Both the position numbers and the translations under genes were made by a program. Shown piece after piece: positions 11,828 through 21,958 of a stretch of 64,000 nt of DNA. The notes below the pieces were generated by a model. It ran no database searches. It was not told where the DNA came from and worked only from the letters and a program-made list of their open reading frames with translations. Position 1 is the first letter of the stretch. The number at the start of each line of letters is the position of its first letter. Source of the DNA: Trema orientale (Eukaryota; Streptophyta; Magnoliopsida; Rosales; Cannabaceae). The DNA lies in NCBI GenBank assembly GCA_002914845.1, contig JXTC01000043.1:1270353-1334352 (forward strand), given 5' to 3'.

Positions 11828-12241
11828 TTGTTGGTGATTATCTTCTATTTTCTTAGATTGGATACTTCAATCCAAACGTACTGGGCCTCTAGAGTTATTA
11901 CAGCCCCTACCACAATCGCCGCCACCCATACCGAGCCTGTCCTCACTCCTACTGCCAAACCTTCTACCTCAGCCCCTGCCACAGTCATCGCCACACTTAC
12001 TGAGCCTATCCTTACTCGTACTGCCGAACCTTTTACCTCAGCCCCTGCCACAGTCGCCACCACCCGTATCAAGCTCGTCCCCACTACAACTGCCAAACCT
12101 TCTACCTCAGCTATCCTTGCCAACCATGCTGACACTGTCACGGCTCTCACCGCCGACCCTCTAGCTCCTGCCATTGGCATTGCCCATGCCGACAATGTCG
12201 CTGCTCCCACTGCCGCCGACTCTAGCTCTCTCTGCCACTAA
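11828..12241 (+). CDS. Putative mucin-like Ala/Thr/Pro repeat exon
   Basis: The frame opens with a hydrophobic stretch (MLVIIFYFLRL) that may be intronic. It then carries three 23-residue repeats of the type APATVIATLTEPILTRTAEP, followed by Ala-rich text with HADTVTAL and HADNVAAP, and stops at 12239-12241. Conserved Ala-Pro and Thr-Pro pairs resemble O-glycosylated wall or mucin-like proteins, but no signal peptide is convincing. It could be the last exon of the gene starting at 10733. The repeats keep frame because the unit is 69 bp (23 codons), which suggests past selection on coding. No family is recognised. Confidence 0.35.
   Translation: MLVIIFYFLRLDTSIQTYWASRVITAPTTIAATHTEPVLTPTAKPSTSAPATVIATLTEPILTRTAEPFTSAPATVATTRIKLVPTTTAKPSTSAILANHADTVTALTADPLAPAIGIAHADNVAAPTAADSSSLCH
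11903..12109 (+). repeat. Three tandem 69-bp coding repeats
   Basis: Units begin at 11903, 11972 and 12041, each starting GCCCCT(A/G)CCAC and containing ACTGCC(A/G)AACCTT(C/T)TACCTC. The spacing is exactly 69 bp, that is 23 codons. Divergence between units is modest, with mostly single-base changes. Confidence 0.9.
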
Positions 12242-12884
12242 TGCTGCCGCTTCGTCTTACATTAAAATTAACAAGTTGTTCTTAATTTAGGATTCTTTTC
12301 TTTAATGGAGTAAATTTTAATACTTGGTTTGACATTTTATTTTATTAATTTTTACGAATTTTTAATTTCTTTATTTATTTTTATTTGTTTTAAGTATTTG
12401 GCAGTATAAATATGGTAACACAATTTGGTTTACATATTTAACAAATGATATAAATATGGTAGCACAATGCAGTTTATGTATATAACAAGGGGTAAATTGG
12501 TTAATTAATTCGAGCACATATATTATACATTTATAGAAAATCTAAATGTGGATTATAATTTTGCAAACATGAAATTATCAGCCTAAAAATGCAGAAAAAC
12601 TTTAATCGAGGCTATTATTTTGCAATTTACTCATATTTGAGTTTATTTAATCTTAATTGATTTTGGTTCCTGAACCGTGCCTTTTATCATTTTCAGTCTC
12701 TATGTCAAATTGCATAATGTGATTTTCATTAAGTTCACGGTCATCAAAAATCTAGGTTAGAACTTATGAGTAAAAAAATTATTGCTTAATTAATTATCTT
12801 TTTTTAATTAATTACCCGTAGCTTCTTTGTAATCATATTTTATATTCCCCTAAAAAAAGTTATATTTTATGTTTTATTCAATGC
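12242..12884. other. AT-rich intergenic spacer, nothing recognised
   Basis: No coding frame. A short segment with ATAAATATGGTA(A/G)CACAAT occurs twice (about 12408 and 12452). The 3' end of the Copia remnant begins just after this interval. Confidence 0.5.
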
Positions 12885-15785
12885 GTTGCAGTAGTCTGAA
12901 CTGAGTCTGTTGTACCTTAGGCTTATGATAAAGGGATCAAATCTCTTATATCAATACCTTGGCACCTGTTTAAGACCGTATATAGATTTGTTCAATCTAC
13001 AAACCAAGTTCTCCTTGCCTGTTTTAGCAAAACCTTCTGGTTAGCGCATATAAATCTCTTATTCAAGTTCTCCATGAAGAAAAGTAGTTTTCACATCTAG
13101 CTACTCTAGATGTAGGTCAAACGTAGCACACATCACCAGAATCACTCTGACTGTTGTGTGTCGAACCATGGGTGAAAATATCTCGTTGAAGTCAATACCT
13201 TCTTTTTGAGTATATCCCTTTTATACAAATCTTGCATGATACCGCTCTACTTGATCATTACTATCTTGCTTGATCTTGAAGACCCATTTGTTGCCAATGG
13301 CCTTCCTTCCTTATGATAGTGAAACAAGATCCCATGTCTTATTCTTTTGAAGGGCTTCAATCTCTTCTTGCATTGCTGTCATCCACAGGGAAATATCTGG
13401 GCATTTGGTTGCCTCATGGAAAGTTGTTGGCTCTCCATCATCTGTTAAAAGGTAGTATGCAATGTTGCTCTCAGTGACATAATCTGAGTGCCATGCTGGC
13501 GGTCTTCTATCACGAGTCGACTGGCGGATTTCAGAAGCCTCTTCCTCGATTGGTTCTTTTACTTCGTGCTATGGTACTGCTTCAGAAAAATCTGAATCTT
13601 CAGCATTCTTTTCTACCTAAACTATAGTAGTTTCTAGTCTGCTATCGTCTCCCTTCTCTGGCAGTCTATTCTCTCAAATATCACATCTCCGCTGATGATA
13701 ACCTTATAGGTAGTGGGATCCCATAGGCGATACCTCTTGATTCCATCAGCATATCCCAAGAATACACATTTTCTAGACTTTGAATCCAATTCTGTGATTT
13801 CTTGAGTATTGTACATCAAGTACATAGGACTTCTAAACGTATGTAAGCGAGAATAATCAGCTGGCTTACTAGTCCACATCTCCATCGGTATCTTCAGATC
13901 AATTTGATAGAGATCGATTGACCACATAACAAGAGGTTTTGACTGTTTCTGCTAAGAATGTCTTGGATAGATCTGCAGCTCTCAACATTGCTCTTATCCT
14001 TTCCAGCAAGTTCTATTCATCCGCTCTGCCACTCCATTTTGTTGAGGAGTGTATGCCGCTGTGAACTGCCTCTTGATACCTTCTTATTGACAGAAGTTAT
14101 CAAATTCATCACTGGTATATTCTCCTCTATTATCCGTCCTCAAATACTTGATCTTCTCTCCAGATTCAAGCTCTACACGCGCTTTGAATATTTTGAATAC
14201 TGAAAACACATCTGCCTTCCTCTTGATAGGATACACCCAACATCTCCTTGAGTAATCATTAATAAAAGATACAAAGTATCTAGATCCTCCTAGGGATATC
14301 GCCGATGCTTACCAAACATCAGAGTAAACCAAGTTTAGAACATTTTTTCTTTTAGAACTGGATGTGCTGAACTTTAATCTATATTGCTTGCTTGTGACAC
14401 AATGCTCACAAAATGATAAAGATACTTTTGTAAGACCAGGAAACAACCTCTATTCAAAAAGAATCTTTAAGCCTCGTTCCGATATATGGCCGAGTTTATG
14501 ATGCTACATCATCGTTGATTCTTCTCTAGAATTTGTTGAAGCAACTGATACCTCTGCTTCCTTCAGTGTATCCCCTTTAAGCATGTATAGATTCACTGCG
14601 ATTTTCTCTGCCTTTATTACTACAAGCGCATCCTTCATGACCTTCATAATCCTATTCTTGACACAAGTTTTGTAACCAAGATTATCTAATTGTCCTAAAG
14701 ATAATAGATTCTTCTTCAGACCCTTCACATGTCGCACCTCTTGAATAGTACGAAAAATACCATCGTACATTTTCATCTTGATGGTGCCAATTCCAGCATC
14801 TTTAAGGCATGATCGTTACCCATGAATACAGATCTTCCAGAGACAGGTTCATATGTGTGAAACTATTCTATGTGAAAAGTCATGTGCCATGTTGCTCCTG
14901 AATCTACTAACCAAACATCAGTGAGATACCTTCTGTCCTTAGAAACTGTTGATGCTTTGCTGTACAAGATTTCTCCATCATCTGAGGTACTTGCAACATT
15001 TTCTTGAGCATTTGATGACCTGGGATCCTTCCATTTGGAATCTCTATTCTTCTTGAGTTGTCAATACTCCTCTTTGACATGCTCTTTCTTGCCACAATAA
15101 TAACACTTGACATTCTTTTTACTTCTTGACTTTGATCTACCATGACTCTAACTCCTACTGTGACCACATTTCGTTAATCTTTCTCTCATCATTAAAGCTT
15201 CTGCTTGTTGTGAACTTGCCAGTCTGTTTTCCTTATTCTTACACTGATTTTCTTTTTCAAGAACAACAGTTAGAAGATCGTTAAAAACTAAAGTTGTGGC
15301 ATTGTTGGTAATATTTATGATGAGCTGATCATACGATTCAGGTAGACTTTGAAGTAAGATTTCTGCACGTTCATTATCCTCAATTTTATGCTCCATTGCT
15401 GTGAGCTATGAAAATAGTGTATTGAGGGTGTGATGTGGTCAGTCACCGTTATTGATTCTACCATCCGAGGGGTGTAAAGCCTTCTCTTCAAGAAAATTTT
15501 ATTATGAAGTGATTTTTCCTGATATAACTTTGTCAGTGTATCCTATATCTCCTTAGCTGACTTCTTCTCTTCAATGCTCGACAGAACTCCATCTGTTAGT
15601 GCCAGATATAAGTTAGCAACAGCATTGTCATCCATCTCGTCTCACTTTTTATTATCAGTAATCTCAGCAGGCCTTTCTCCAATTGATGCTAGGCAATTAT
15701 TTTTTCTCAAGGTTGCCTTTATCTTCATTTTCCACAGAGAGAAATTGCTCCAATTGAACTTATCAATATCGAATTTCGCCGCCAT
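12885..15785 (-). pseudogene. Decayed Copia gag-pol
   Basis: Gag starts at ATG 15785 (MAAKFDIDKFNWSNFSLWK). It has an in-frame TGA where Trp is expected near 15640 and a TAG near 15547. A UBN2-type gag core follows at 15396-15148 (ERAEILLQSLPESYDQLI), then a zinc-knuckle region (15150-14907). GAG-pre-integrase is at 14776-14504 (VRHVKGLKKNLLSLGQLDNL). Integrase C-terminal text lies at 13927-13634 (KPADYSRLHTF, SRKCVFLGYADGIKRYRLWD). Reverse transcriptase is at about 13400-12885 (GNKWVFKIKQDSNDQVERYH, LNKSIYGLKQVPR) and is cut off before the catalytic YxDD motif. Frame changes between these blocks show it cannot make a polyprotein. Confidence 0.9.
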
Positions 15786-15917
15786 TTTTGTTCACCACGA
15801 TTTGTTTAGTTATCACTGTTTTATTCTATGTAAACAGTACTGTATACGTGAATAGTATCATATATGTGAACAGTACCATATATGTGAATAGTATACGTGA
15901 ATAGTACTCTAACCAAT

Positions 15918-15930
15918 GGCTCTGGTACCA
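15918..15930 (-). other. Primer binding site (initiator tRNA-Met type)
   Basis: On the minus strand the sequence directly after the LTR reads TGGTACCAGAGCC. This matches the usual plant Copia primer site TGGTATCAGAGC with one substitution. One base separates it from the LTR end. Confidence 0.8.
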
Positions 15931-15931
15931 C

Positions 15932-16427
15932 TGTTCGGAGATCGGCTTTGCAGAAGCGACAACATACAGCTAAAATATGAGTTGAGAAAATTTGGGTAAA
16001 ATAAGGCACACAAAAGATTTAACGCAGTTCACCTAGTTTAGGCTACGTCCACAGAAAAGGCTGTGAAGAAATTCACTATGAAAAGGAGATTACAGCTCAC
16101 TTTTCTCTAAATACAAAGAGAGAGCAAAAGAACTACTCTCTCTTGAAATAGAAGAAAATACTCTCTCTAAAAAATTTAGGAGAAAACAAATAGGATATTT
16201 AAGAGTAATTTCTAGGCTTAAACTCTCTCTTAAAGGGGGGGGGGGGGAGGAATATTTTGGAATGGATTGAGGATTGAGGAGGAGGATGGGGATATTTATA
16301 GGTGAACTCCTCACCCTCCTCTGCTCCATTCTTCCCTTCTTCCTTTTTAAAAAAATTTCTTTTTTATTTTTTTATATGATCAATATAATGGGGTGGCACC
16401 AAGGTTAGTGCCGCAATTGATTCAACA
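15932..16427 (-). repeat. Copia 5' LTR
   Basis: In element orientation it starts TGTTGAATC at 16427 and ends CTCCGAACA at 15932, so it has TG...CA ends. A TATA-like CTATAAATA lies at about 16300, roughly 130 bp in. It includes a 13-14 base poly(C) tract on the element strand near 16240. The inner border is well fixed by the primer site. The outer border is inferred from the TGTT/AACA terminus alone. Confidence 0.65.
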
Positions 16428-16950
16428 CAGGCGGCACTGAAATGATGCTTGCCTTTGTTGACTTGTCAACAGAGTCAACTTGGCCGCTCTTAACTGGTTT
16501 GGGGATATCTTTTGGACAGTTCACTGCTAGACTGCCCAAAGGCATCATTGGTAATATAATAGTTAGGGGATAATTGGTTTTTGTGTGTGTTAATCTCTCC
16601 CTTTGTGAGCATGTCTCGTTATATGCAGGAAGATTGTTTCTTGCTATGGACTTTTTTTGGGCCGAAGGGTTCAATTGATACAATTGTCTACCCAGGGTCT
16701 TGGATTGTTATAGGTATTATTATCAAATCATATATTTGTCTCTTTTGTTTGTATTTCTTTTGTGCTTTCCACATTTTATGTGCAGAAAATGGAACATATA
16801 AGACTTCTGTTTAATTGTCTTTGAGAACTATAAGCTGATATGCATGTGTGTTGATTAGAACATATGATTTGACCTTGAATGAATGATGCATTTACTATGA
16901 GCCCAGTTGGTATTCCATATTTGCTTACTTAGATTTTCTTTCTGCACAAG

Positions 16951-17069
16951 TGAGCTTTACTCTACTGCCTGCAGCCCAACAGACGCCTCATTAGTAGCAA
17001 CTGGGGGTGGAGATGACAAAGGATTTCTTTGGAAGATTGGTCAAGGAGATTGGGCTTCTGAGCTTCAAG
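16951..17069 (+). pseudogene. Isolated exon of an AAMP-like WD40 protein
   Basis: Between an AG at 16949-16950 and a GT donor at 17070 the frame reads ELYSTACSPTDASLVATGGG followed by DDKGFLWKIGQGDWASELQ. This strongly resembles a WD40 repeat of the angio-associated migratory cell protein (AAMP) family, a conserved WD-repeat protein. No other WD40 exon was recognised on either side: upstream is the Copia LTR and spacer, downstream the DUF761-like copy A begins at about 17118. It is therefore a gene fragment, probably captured or left behind by the rearrangement that created copy A. The exon itself is intact, including both splice borders. Confidence 0.75.
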
Positions 17070-17117
17070 GTATGATGAGCGTGAGAAGTAGCAACATGCT
17101 TTACACTCTTCTTTGTT

Positions 17118-17720
17118 AAGTTCTTCTTTGAATCTTCAAGCGAGAAAAAAAAAAAAAAAAACAAAAGAAGAGATGTATAAGGTTTTTGAGTTGAACATCG
17201 ATATGGAGTCTAGTTATAATATGGTGGTGATCAAAAACAAAGGAGAGAGTACATATAAGAGCAATGCCAAGAGGTCGAACCTGTCGTCTTCAATTTCTCT
17301 TAGAGGGTCTTCGTTTGAGGATGTGTTTGTGGACTATCCAGCAAGCCAGAAGGTACCAAATGGCCGCCACTACACTGATGATGAAACCATTGATATGCCA
17401 GAGCTGCGAGCTATATCTCTTATGTCCAAGAACGGTTTAAGCTTGAAATGGGGAGCAGCTGCTAGTTAAGATCTTTTTTTTTTTAACTTTTTGAGATGGG
17501 TGTCATTTAGGATGAATTAGTATATGTCCCAATTCTCTATTTAGGGAAAATATATATGGTCTTCAGTACACTTAATTCAGCATTTAGCATGTTGTACTAT
17601 TAGTAATATTTGTGTATGCATATCTGTTATGTTGTGGAAGTCCAATGTTTTGGGTTACTAAATTGTAACAAATTTTCTTGCTTTTGATCAGTTTGTGTCG
17701 CTTTGTAACTGCTTTATTAC
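17118..17720. repeat. Duplicated segment A1 (paralogue of about 24833-25430)
   Basis: Sequence from TAAGTTCTTCTTTGAATCTTC through the small DUF761-like gene and about 250 bp of 3' flank is closely similar to 24833-25430 in the same orientation. The 3' flank shares CAATTCTCTATTTAG and TTCAGCATTTAGCATGTTG. Homology stops upstream at 17118, so the promoter of copy B is not included. Confidence 0.9.
17203..17469 (+). pseudogene. DUF761-like small protein, frameshifted copy A
   Basis: This is the paralogue of the gene at 24925-25167. From ATG 17203 the first two thirds match copy B (KRSNLSSSISLRGSSFEDVF). At the site that reads ACCATCGATGCCAGA in copy B, copy A has ACCATTGATATGCCAGA, a 2-bp insertion near 17394. 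The IDARAASYISYVQERF ending is therefore lost and the frame ends at TAA 17467. A second change, a 15-bp insertion after TTTAAGC, lies just before the stop. Homology to copy B ends at 17118, so the TATA box and leader of copy B are missing and an AAMP-like exon sits in their place. Most likely a pseudogene. Confidence 0.8.
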
Positions 17721-17775
17721 ATTTCTTATTATTATTTTCATTATTATTATTATTGCTTTTTTTTTTTTTTTTTTT

Positions 17776-18458
17776 NNNNNNNNNNNNNNNNNNNNNNNNN
17801 NNNNNNNNNNNNNNNNNNNNNNNNNNNNNNNNNNNNNNNNNNNNNNNNNNNNNNNNNNNNNNNNNNNNNNNNNNNNNNNNNNNNNNNNNNNNNNNNNNNN
17901 NNNNNNNNNNNNNNNNNNNNNNNNNNNNNNNNNNNNNNNNNNNNNNNNNNNNNNNNNNNNNNNNNNNNNNNNNNNNNNNNNNNNNNNNNNNNNNNNNNNN
18001 NNNNNNNNNNNNNNNNNNNNNNNNNNNNNNNNNNNNNNNNNNNNNNNNNNNNNNNNNNNNNNNNNNNNNNNNNNNNNNNNNNNNNNNNNNNNNNNNNNNN
18101 NNNNNNNNNNNNNNNNNNNNNNNNNNNNNNNNNNNNNNNNNNNNNNNNNNNNNNNNNNNNNNNNNNNNNNNNNNNNNNNNNNNNNNNNNNNNNNNNNNNN
18201 NNNNNNNNNNNNNNNNNNNNNNNNNNNNNNNNNNNNNNNNNNNNNNNNNNNNNNNNNNNNNNNNNNNNNNNNNNNNNNNNNNNNNNNNNNNNNNNNNNNN
18301 NNNNNNNNNNNNNNNNNNNNNNNNNNNNNNNNNNNNNNNNNNNNNNNNNNNNNNNNNNNNNNNNNNNNNNNNNNNNNNNNNNNNNNNNNNNNNNNNNNNN
18401 NNNNNNNNNNNNNNNNNNNNNNNNNNNNNNNNNNNNNNNNNNNNNNNNNNNNNNNNNN
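17776..18458. other. Assembly gap (683 N)
   Basis: Run of N following a poly(T) stretch. Sequence right of the gap belongs to a MITE, and by comparison with copy B the gap also replaces the place where MADS exon 7 should lie. Confidence 1.
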
Positions 18459-18578
18459 TGTCTTTTCATGCACATCATTATAGCCGTTGGATCACCATTA
18501 GATGATGATCCAATGGCTAAAAAAAAATACCTACACATAGGTAAAAAAAAAAAAAACCTACTGGATTGGCAACCTATA
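18459..18578. mobile_element. Right end of a MITE related to 23512-23746
   Basis: Sequence from TGTCTTTTCATGCAC to CTACTGGATTGGCAACC matches the right half of the complete element at 23512-23746, including the palindromic TACCTACACATAGGTA and the terminal CTGGATTGG. It is followed by a (TA)n tract. The left half is inside or beyond the N gap, where only poly(T) is seen. Confidence 0.75.
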
Positions 18579-18846
18579 TATATATATAATATATACACAT
18601 ATATATGTATATATATATAAATATATGTTTATGTGAATGTGTTAAACTCCAAAACAATCAGAACCACATAAGAATATATAGTTAGAAGTACAAGGTTTGA
18701 ATACGAAGTACTTTTGTTTTCATTTATTTATTATTATTATTATTATCATTATTATTATTAGTAGTAGTATTAGTATTAGTATTTTAAGTAAAGAATTGAG
18801 GTTGCATGAAGATAAGTTAGGAGTAGGAAGAGCAAACAAATCTCAC

Positions 18847-20361
18847 TTTTTTCTGGAGGCGTGTGTTCTCCTCTTGCAAAGGCTCTACGCTGCATACGTA
18901 TTTAGTATTAAACAAAGAAAGATTAAAGAGAATTTAGTTAGTTTCCTCCAAAAACGTATTCATTGATCTTTAGCAATTCTATTTTAACCCCATTTTTGTT
19001 TTATGTATTATATCCTTGTCAATTTTCTATAAACTAGTATATGAACATCATTGGGATTTTTGTTTTAATTAAACAGCTCCCATTACCTTTGAATAACTTA
19101 CATAAATGAAAAGATTAGCTATCATACTTAAAACTTGTTTCCTTTTAAGAATTCAGTAAAAAGAAATATGACTAGTTTCAAGCTAATACTATATAATAAG
19201 ACCTTTATACTCTATAGTTAGCAGTATTACAATATTGAACACTTTGAACTCATAGCTATAAACAACTTTTCCACTATAAACATGGGCCTGATGTATGCTT
19301 TAAGCTATATTATGACAATTCTAGATGCACTTATATTAGGCACAAATATAAAAACTAGCCATAGGATAATTTTTAGGTTCATTTAAATCTTAAGTAATTG
19401 ACTTCTAGCTAGTTATATCAATAATTGCTTACTCTAGTCTATTTTCCTAATTTTTGTGCTATATTTATTTATAAATGAGCCTCTCTATTCTTATTGTAAT
19501 TCAGACTTGATTTAATTATGAAATATAATTATTCAATTACTCTCTATATATAGAATTCTCTTTCTCTTTCTAAATCCTTTGAATTTTTCTCCGTTCTTCT
19601 CTAAATTCCTCTCTTTCTCTTTTCTTCCTCCTCTTTCTTCTCTTTCTCTTTCTACTGCTACATCACTGTACAACTAAACTAGACCTTGAAAAAGCATATA
19701 TTGTAATAACATTTAATGTTGCCTTGGAAGTTATTAAAACTAATTAGTACATGTAGATGTAATTGCAAATAGTTAGGCAATTTGTGTAATCAGGCTATAT
19801 ATTGTTTAGTATCTTAACCTTCTTTTGAGGTAATTGATGTGCTCCGATATGATCCTTCTCTGTAGACCATGCATCATAATCAAAATATCCACAAACGTTT
19901 GAGGAAGTTTTCTCTCATCAACTAAACTTTTTCAACTTTAGAATTTGAAGTAACCACTTGCCTTCAGTACTAAGTTTGGTCTCTTTTTAATTGTAATACG
20001 TATATATGAAGTTTTAAGTCTTTCTGATCTTTTATTACAATAAATCAATGTTCCATTACCTTCTTGCAGCGGACACGTTCAACCTCAATCTTAAGTTGTC
20101 GCTCCAACTGTTTCAATTCTTTCATTCCCAACATTGATAGATCTTCACCCGCTAAGTTCCTACAAATTAGAGTAAATAATGATTATCATATAATATATCC
20201 ATGTGAACCTAGCACAATAACTAATTATATATAATACATCTATGATCTCTATATATATATATATGTGGGTGGTGTGTGTGACAATGACATTAGATGTACC
20301 TCAAATTTCCTTCTAAGTTTTCTGTTGATCTTTTCAGTTCTTCGATTTCAGTATTCCAGAA
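18847..20361 (-). pseudogene. MIKC MADS-box pseudogene, copy A (exons 3-6 only)
   Basis: This is the paralogue of the MADS gene at 26223-28625. Recognisable exons: 3 at 20361-20300 ([20 protein letters not shown]), 4 at 20159-20060 ([20 protein letters not shown]), 5 at 19859-19818 and 6 at 18889-18847. Exons 3 and 4 are intact K-box exons. Exon 5 has lost its donor: copy B has AAGG|GTAAGA and here it reads AAGG|TTAAGA (change at 19817). Exon 6 is 43 instead of 42 bp through an extra base in the LQ codons, a frameshift. Exons 1 and 2, which encode the DNA-binding MADS domain, are absent because homology to copy B ends inside intron 2 near 21803. Exon 7 is replaced by a MITE and N gap. No functional MADS protein can be made. 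Confidence 0.88.
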
Positions 20362-20686
20362 CTGCAAGCAGAAAATGTAATAGTCTTAGTATTATACGAA
20401 GCAGCTAAGTAGGGAATAGCGCGATTAAAATAGTTGGGGCCTATAAAGCTATGTCACCCCAATATTATCAGGACTAAGGTCACAATTCTACAATTACCAC
20501 TAAATCATGAAAGCCGATATTTTTATTAAAAATGAGGCCAGTAATATATGCATTTATATGGCTAAAAGAGCATATTCATGTTCAAGGATCAGGGAATCAA
20601 ATATGCCCATTAATTGAAAATAATTCACCGAAAGAGAATTGAAGGGTGAATCCAGTTTGCACAGAGCAGAGCAAGCATCAATCATC

Positions 20687-21200
20687 ATTATTACTAGGGG
20701 TGCACATCGGGCGGGCTTTCAGGTTCGGGTTTTCAGTTTTTCGGATTATCAATGCTAGAAACCAAAACCGAATGGGTGAATAGTAGGTTTTTCGATTTTT
20801 AGTTTTTAGTTTTTTGGTTGAACAATATGCATAACCGAACCGACCAATAAGTATTCGGTTTTCGGGATTTTTGGATTTTTCAATTTTTTCTGGTTTTTTC
20901 GGACCATGTTGGGCTTTAAGCTCATTTGGGCCAATTCTAAAACTGATTTTAGGTTGTACCCGAGTTCGGTTTTTTTTTTTTTATTATATATATAAATAAA
21001 ATCCCTTCGGGTTCGGTTCGGGTCGGGTGTACCTGAGTCTTAAATTTTGCATCCATACCCGAACCGACAGAGTTGCGATTTCGTCGAATTGTACCCGATA
21101 GTGTCGAGTAGGCTAATCTGAACCCAAAACGGGTTTGGGTCGGGCGGTTTTACCGAGTGGGTCAGTTTTTCCGGGTTCCTGTGCACCCCCTAATTATTAC
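20687..21200. mobile_element. hAT-type MITE with 8-bp target duplication
   Basis: The element occupies 20695-21192 (498 bp). Termini are TAGGGGTGCACATCGGGCGG and, reversed, TAGGGGGTGCACAGGAACCC. Flanks 20687-20694 and 21193-21200 are both ATTATTAC, a perfect 8-bp duplication as hAT transposases make. Copy B at about 27925 has a single related site (CATTATACTTTT), that is an empty site. Internal sequence is rich in GGTTCGG/ACCCGAAC-type motifs and has no coding frame. Confidence 0.9.
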
Positions 21201-21250
21201 TTTTTTTTTTATCATGTGTCACTCACTTTGGTCAGCATCTTTGTAAAAAT

Positions 21251-21594
21251 GGATAATTGTAAAAAAATACCCTTATGTTTGGAAGTACAATTTAAATCTT
21301 GATGTTTGAATTCCGCAAAATAATACCCTGAGATTACGAATTTCTGAAAATTAATACCCTTTGTTAATTTTTAACTGATAAAATACAATAATATTCTCAA
21401 AATTAAGATGAATAATATAGATTAATCTAGTTTTAATTGATGATATTATTAGTTTTTTCGTTCTTAAAATTGGTCAAAAAATCTGTCCAGGGTATTAATT
21501 ATTTTCAGAAATTCTTAATCTCAGGGTATTATTTTGCAGAGTGGTTTAAATTGCAGAATACTCAAACTTCAGGGTATTTTTTTGCAGTTATCCC
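21251..21594. mobile_element. Long-TIR Mutator-like MITE
   Basis: The two ends are about 105-bp imperfect inverted repeats. The left starts GGATAATTGTAAAAAAATACCC; the right, reversed, starts GGGATAACTGCAAAAAAATACCC; both contain AATAATACCCTGAGATTA. Flanking TTGTAAAAAT at 21241-21250 and 21595-21604 is a 9-10 bp target duplication typical of Mutator-like elements. Copy B at about 27970 lacks the insertion. No coding capacity. Confidence 0.88.
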
Positions 21595-21958
21595 TTGTAA
21601 AAATCATTTGTTTTTGTATATATACTTTATTTCTACCTCTTGAAGTGAATGAATGATCATCAGAGTATAGCCAAATAAATCATTTAAGACACAACATATG
21701 CTTACTTTATCTTCAAGATTCTTTGCGAGGAGTACTGGTAAAACTGTAGAGCTATATAGATATGTCTTAAGAATATAGTATTATTATATACACCTGCTAA
21801 CCGACATTGATTGAACACAAATTAAATAATTTCAATTAAGGACATTGATTGAACACAAATATGCGATCAATCGAGTTACATTAAAATTGCAAAAATAATA
21901 CATAAATAAATAAACTAGTGGATTCTTGGGCATTATTTTAACTTCAAGTAGACGTATA

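Larger units (their letters stand above)
12885..16427 (-). mobile_element. 3'-truncated Ty1/copia LTR retrotransposon
   Basis: In element orientation (minus strand) the order is 5' LTR (16427-15932), primer binding site (15930-15918), gag (from 15785), zinc knuckle, GAG-pre-integrase, integrase and the N-terminal half of reverse transcriptase, which stops near 12885. No 3' LTR or RNase H is present. The protease-integrase-reverse transcriptase order identifies Copia. Single-LTR structure shows truncation at the reverse-transcriptase end, so target-site duplications cannot be checked. Many stops and frame breaks make it inactive. Confidence 0.9.
18640..21803. repeat. Duplicated segment A2 (paralogue of about 26300-28155)
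   Basis: Colinear similarity to copy B covers both exons and introns, for example GCAGAGCAAGCATCAATCA (20667/27894) and CTTCAAGATTCTTTGCGAGG (21712/28065). Copy A is longer mainly because of the two MITEs at 20695-21192 and 21251-21594. Homology ends at CCTGCTAACCG, inside MADS intron 2. Confidence 0.9.

Noticed and set aside
11845..12210. Ala/Val-rich minus-strand frame opposite the 69-bp repeats
   Set aside because: Shadow of the repeat on the other strand; the repeats are better explained by the plus-strand frame.
17678..18598. Several long open frames of 260-280 codons across the N gap
   Set aside because: Almost entirely N; no coding evidence.
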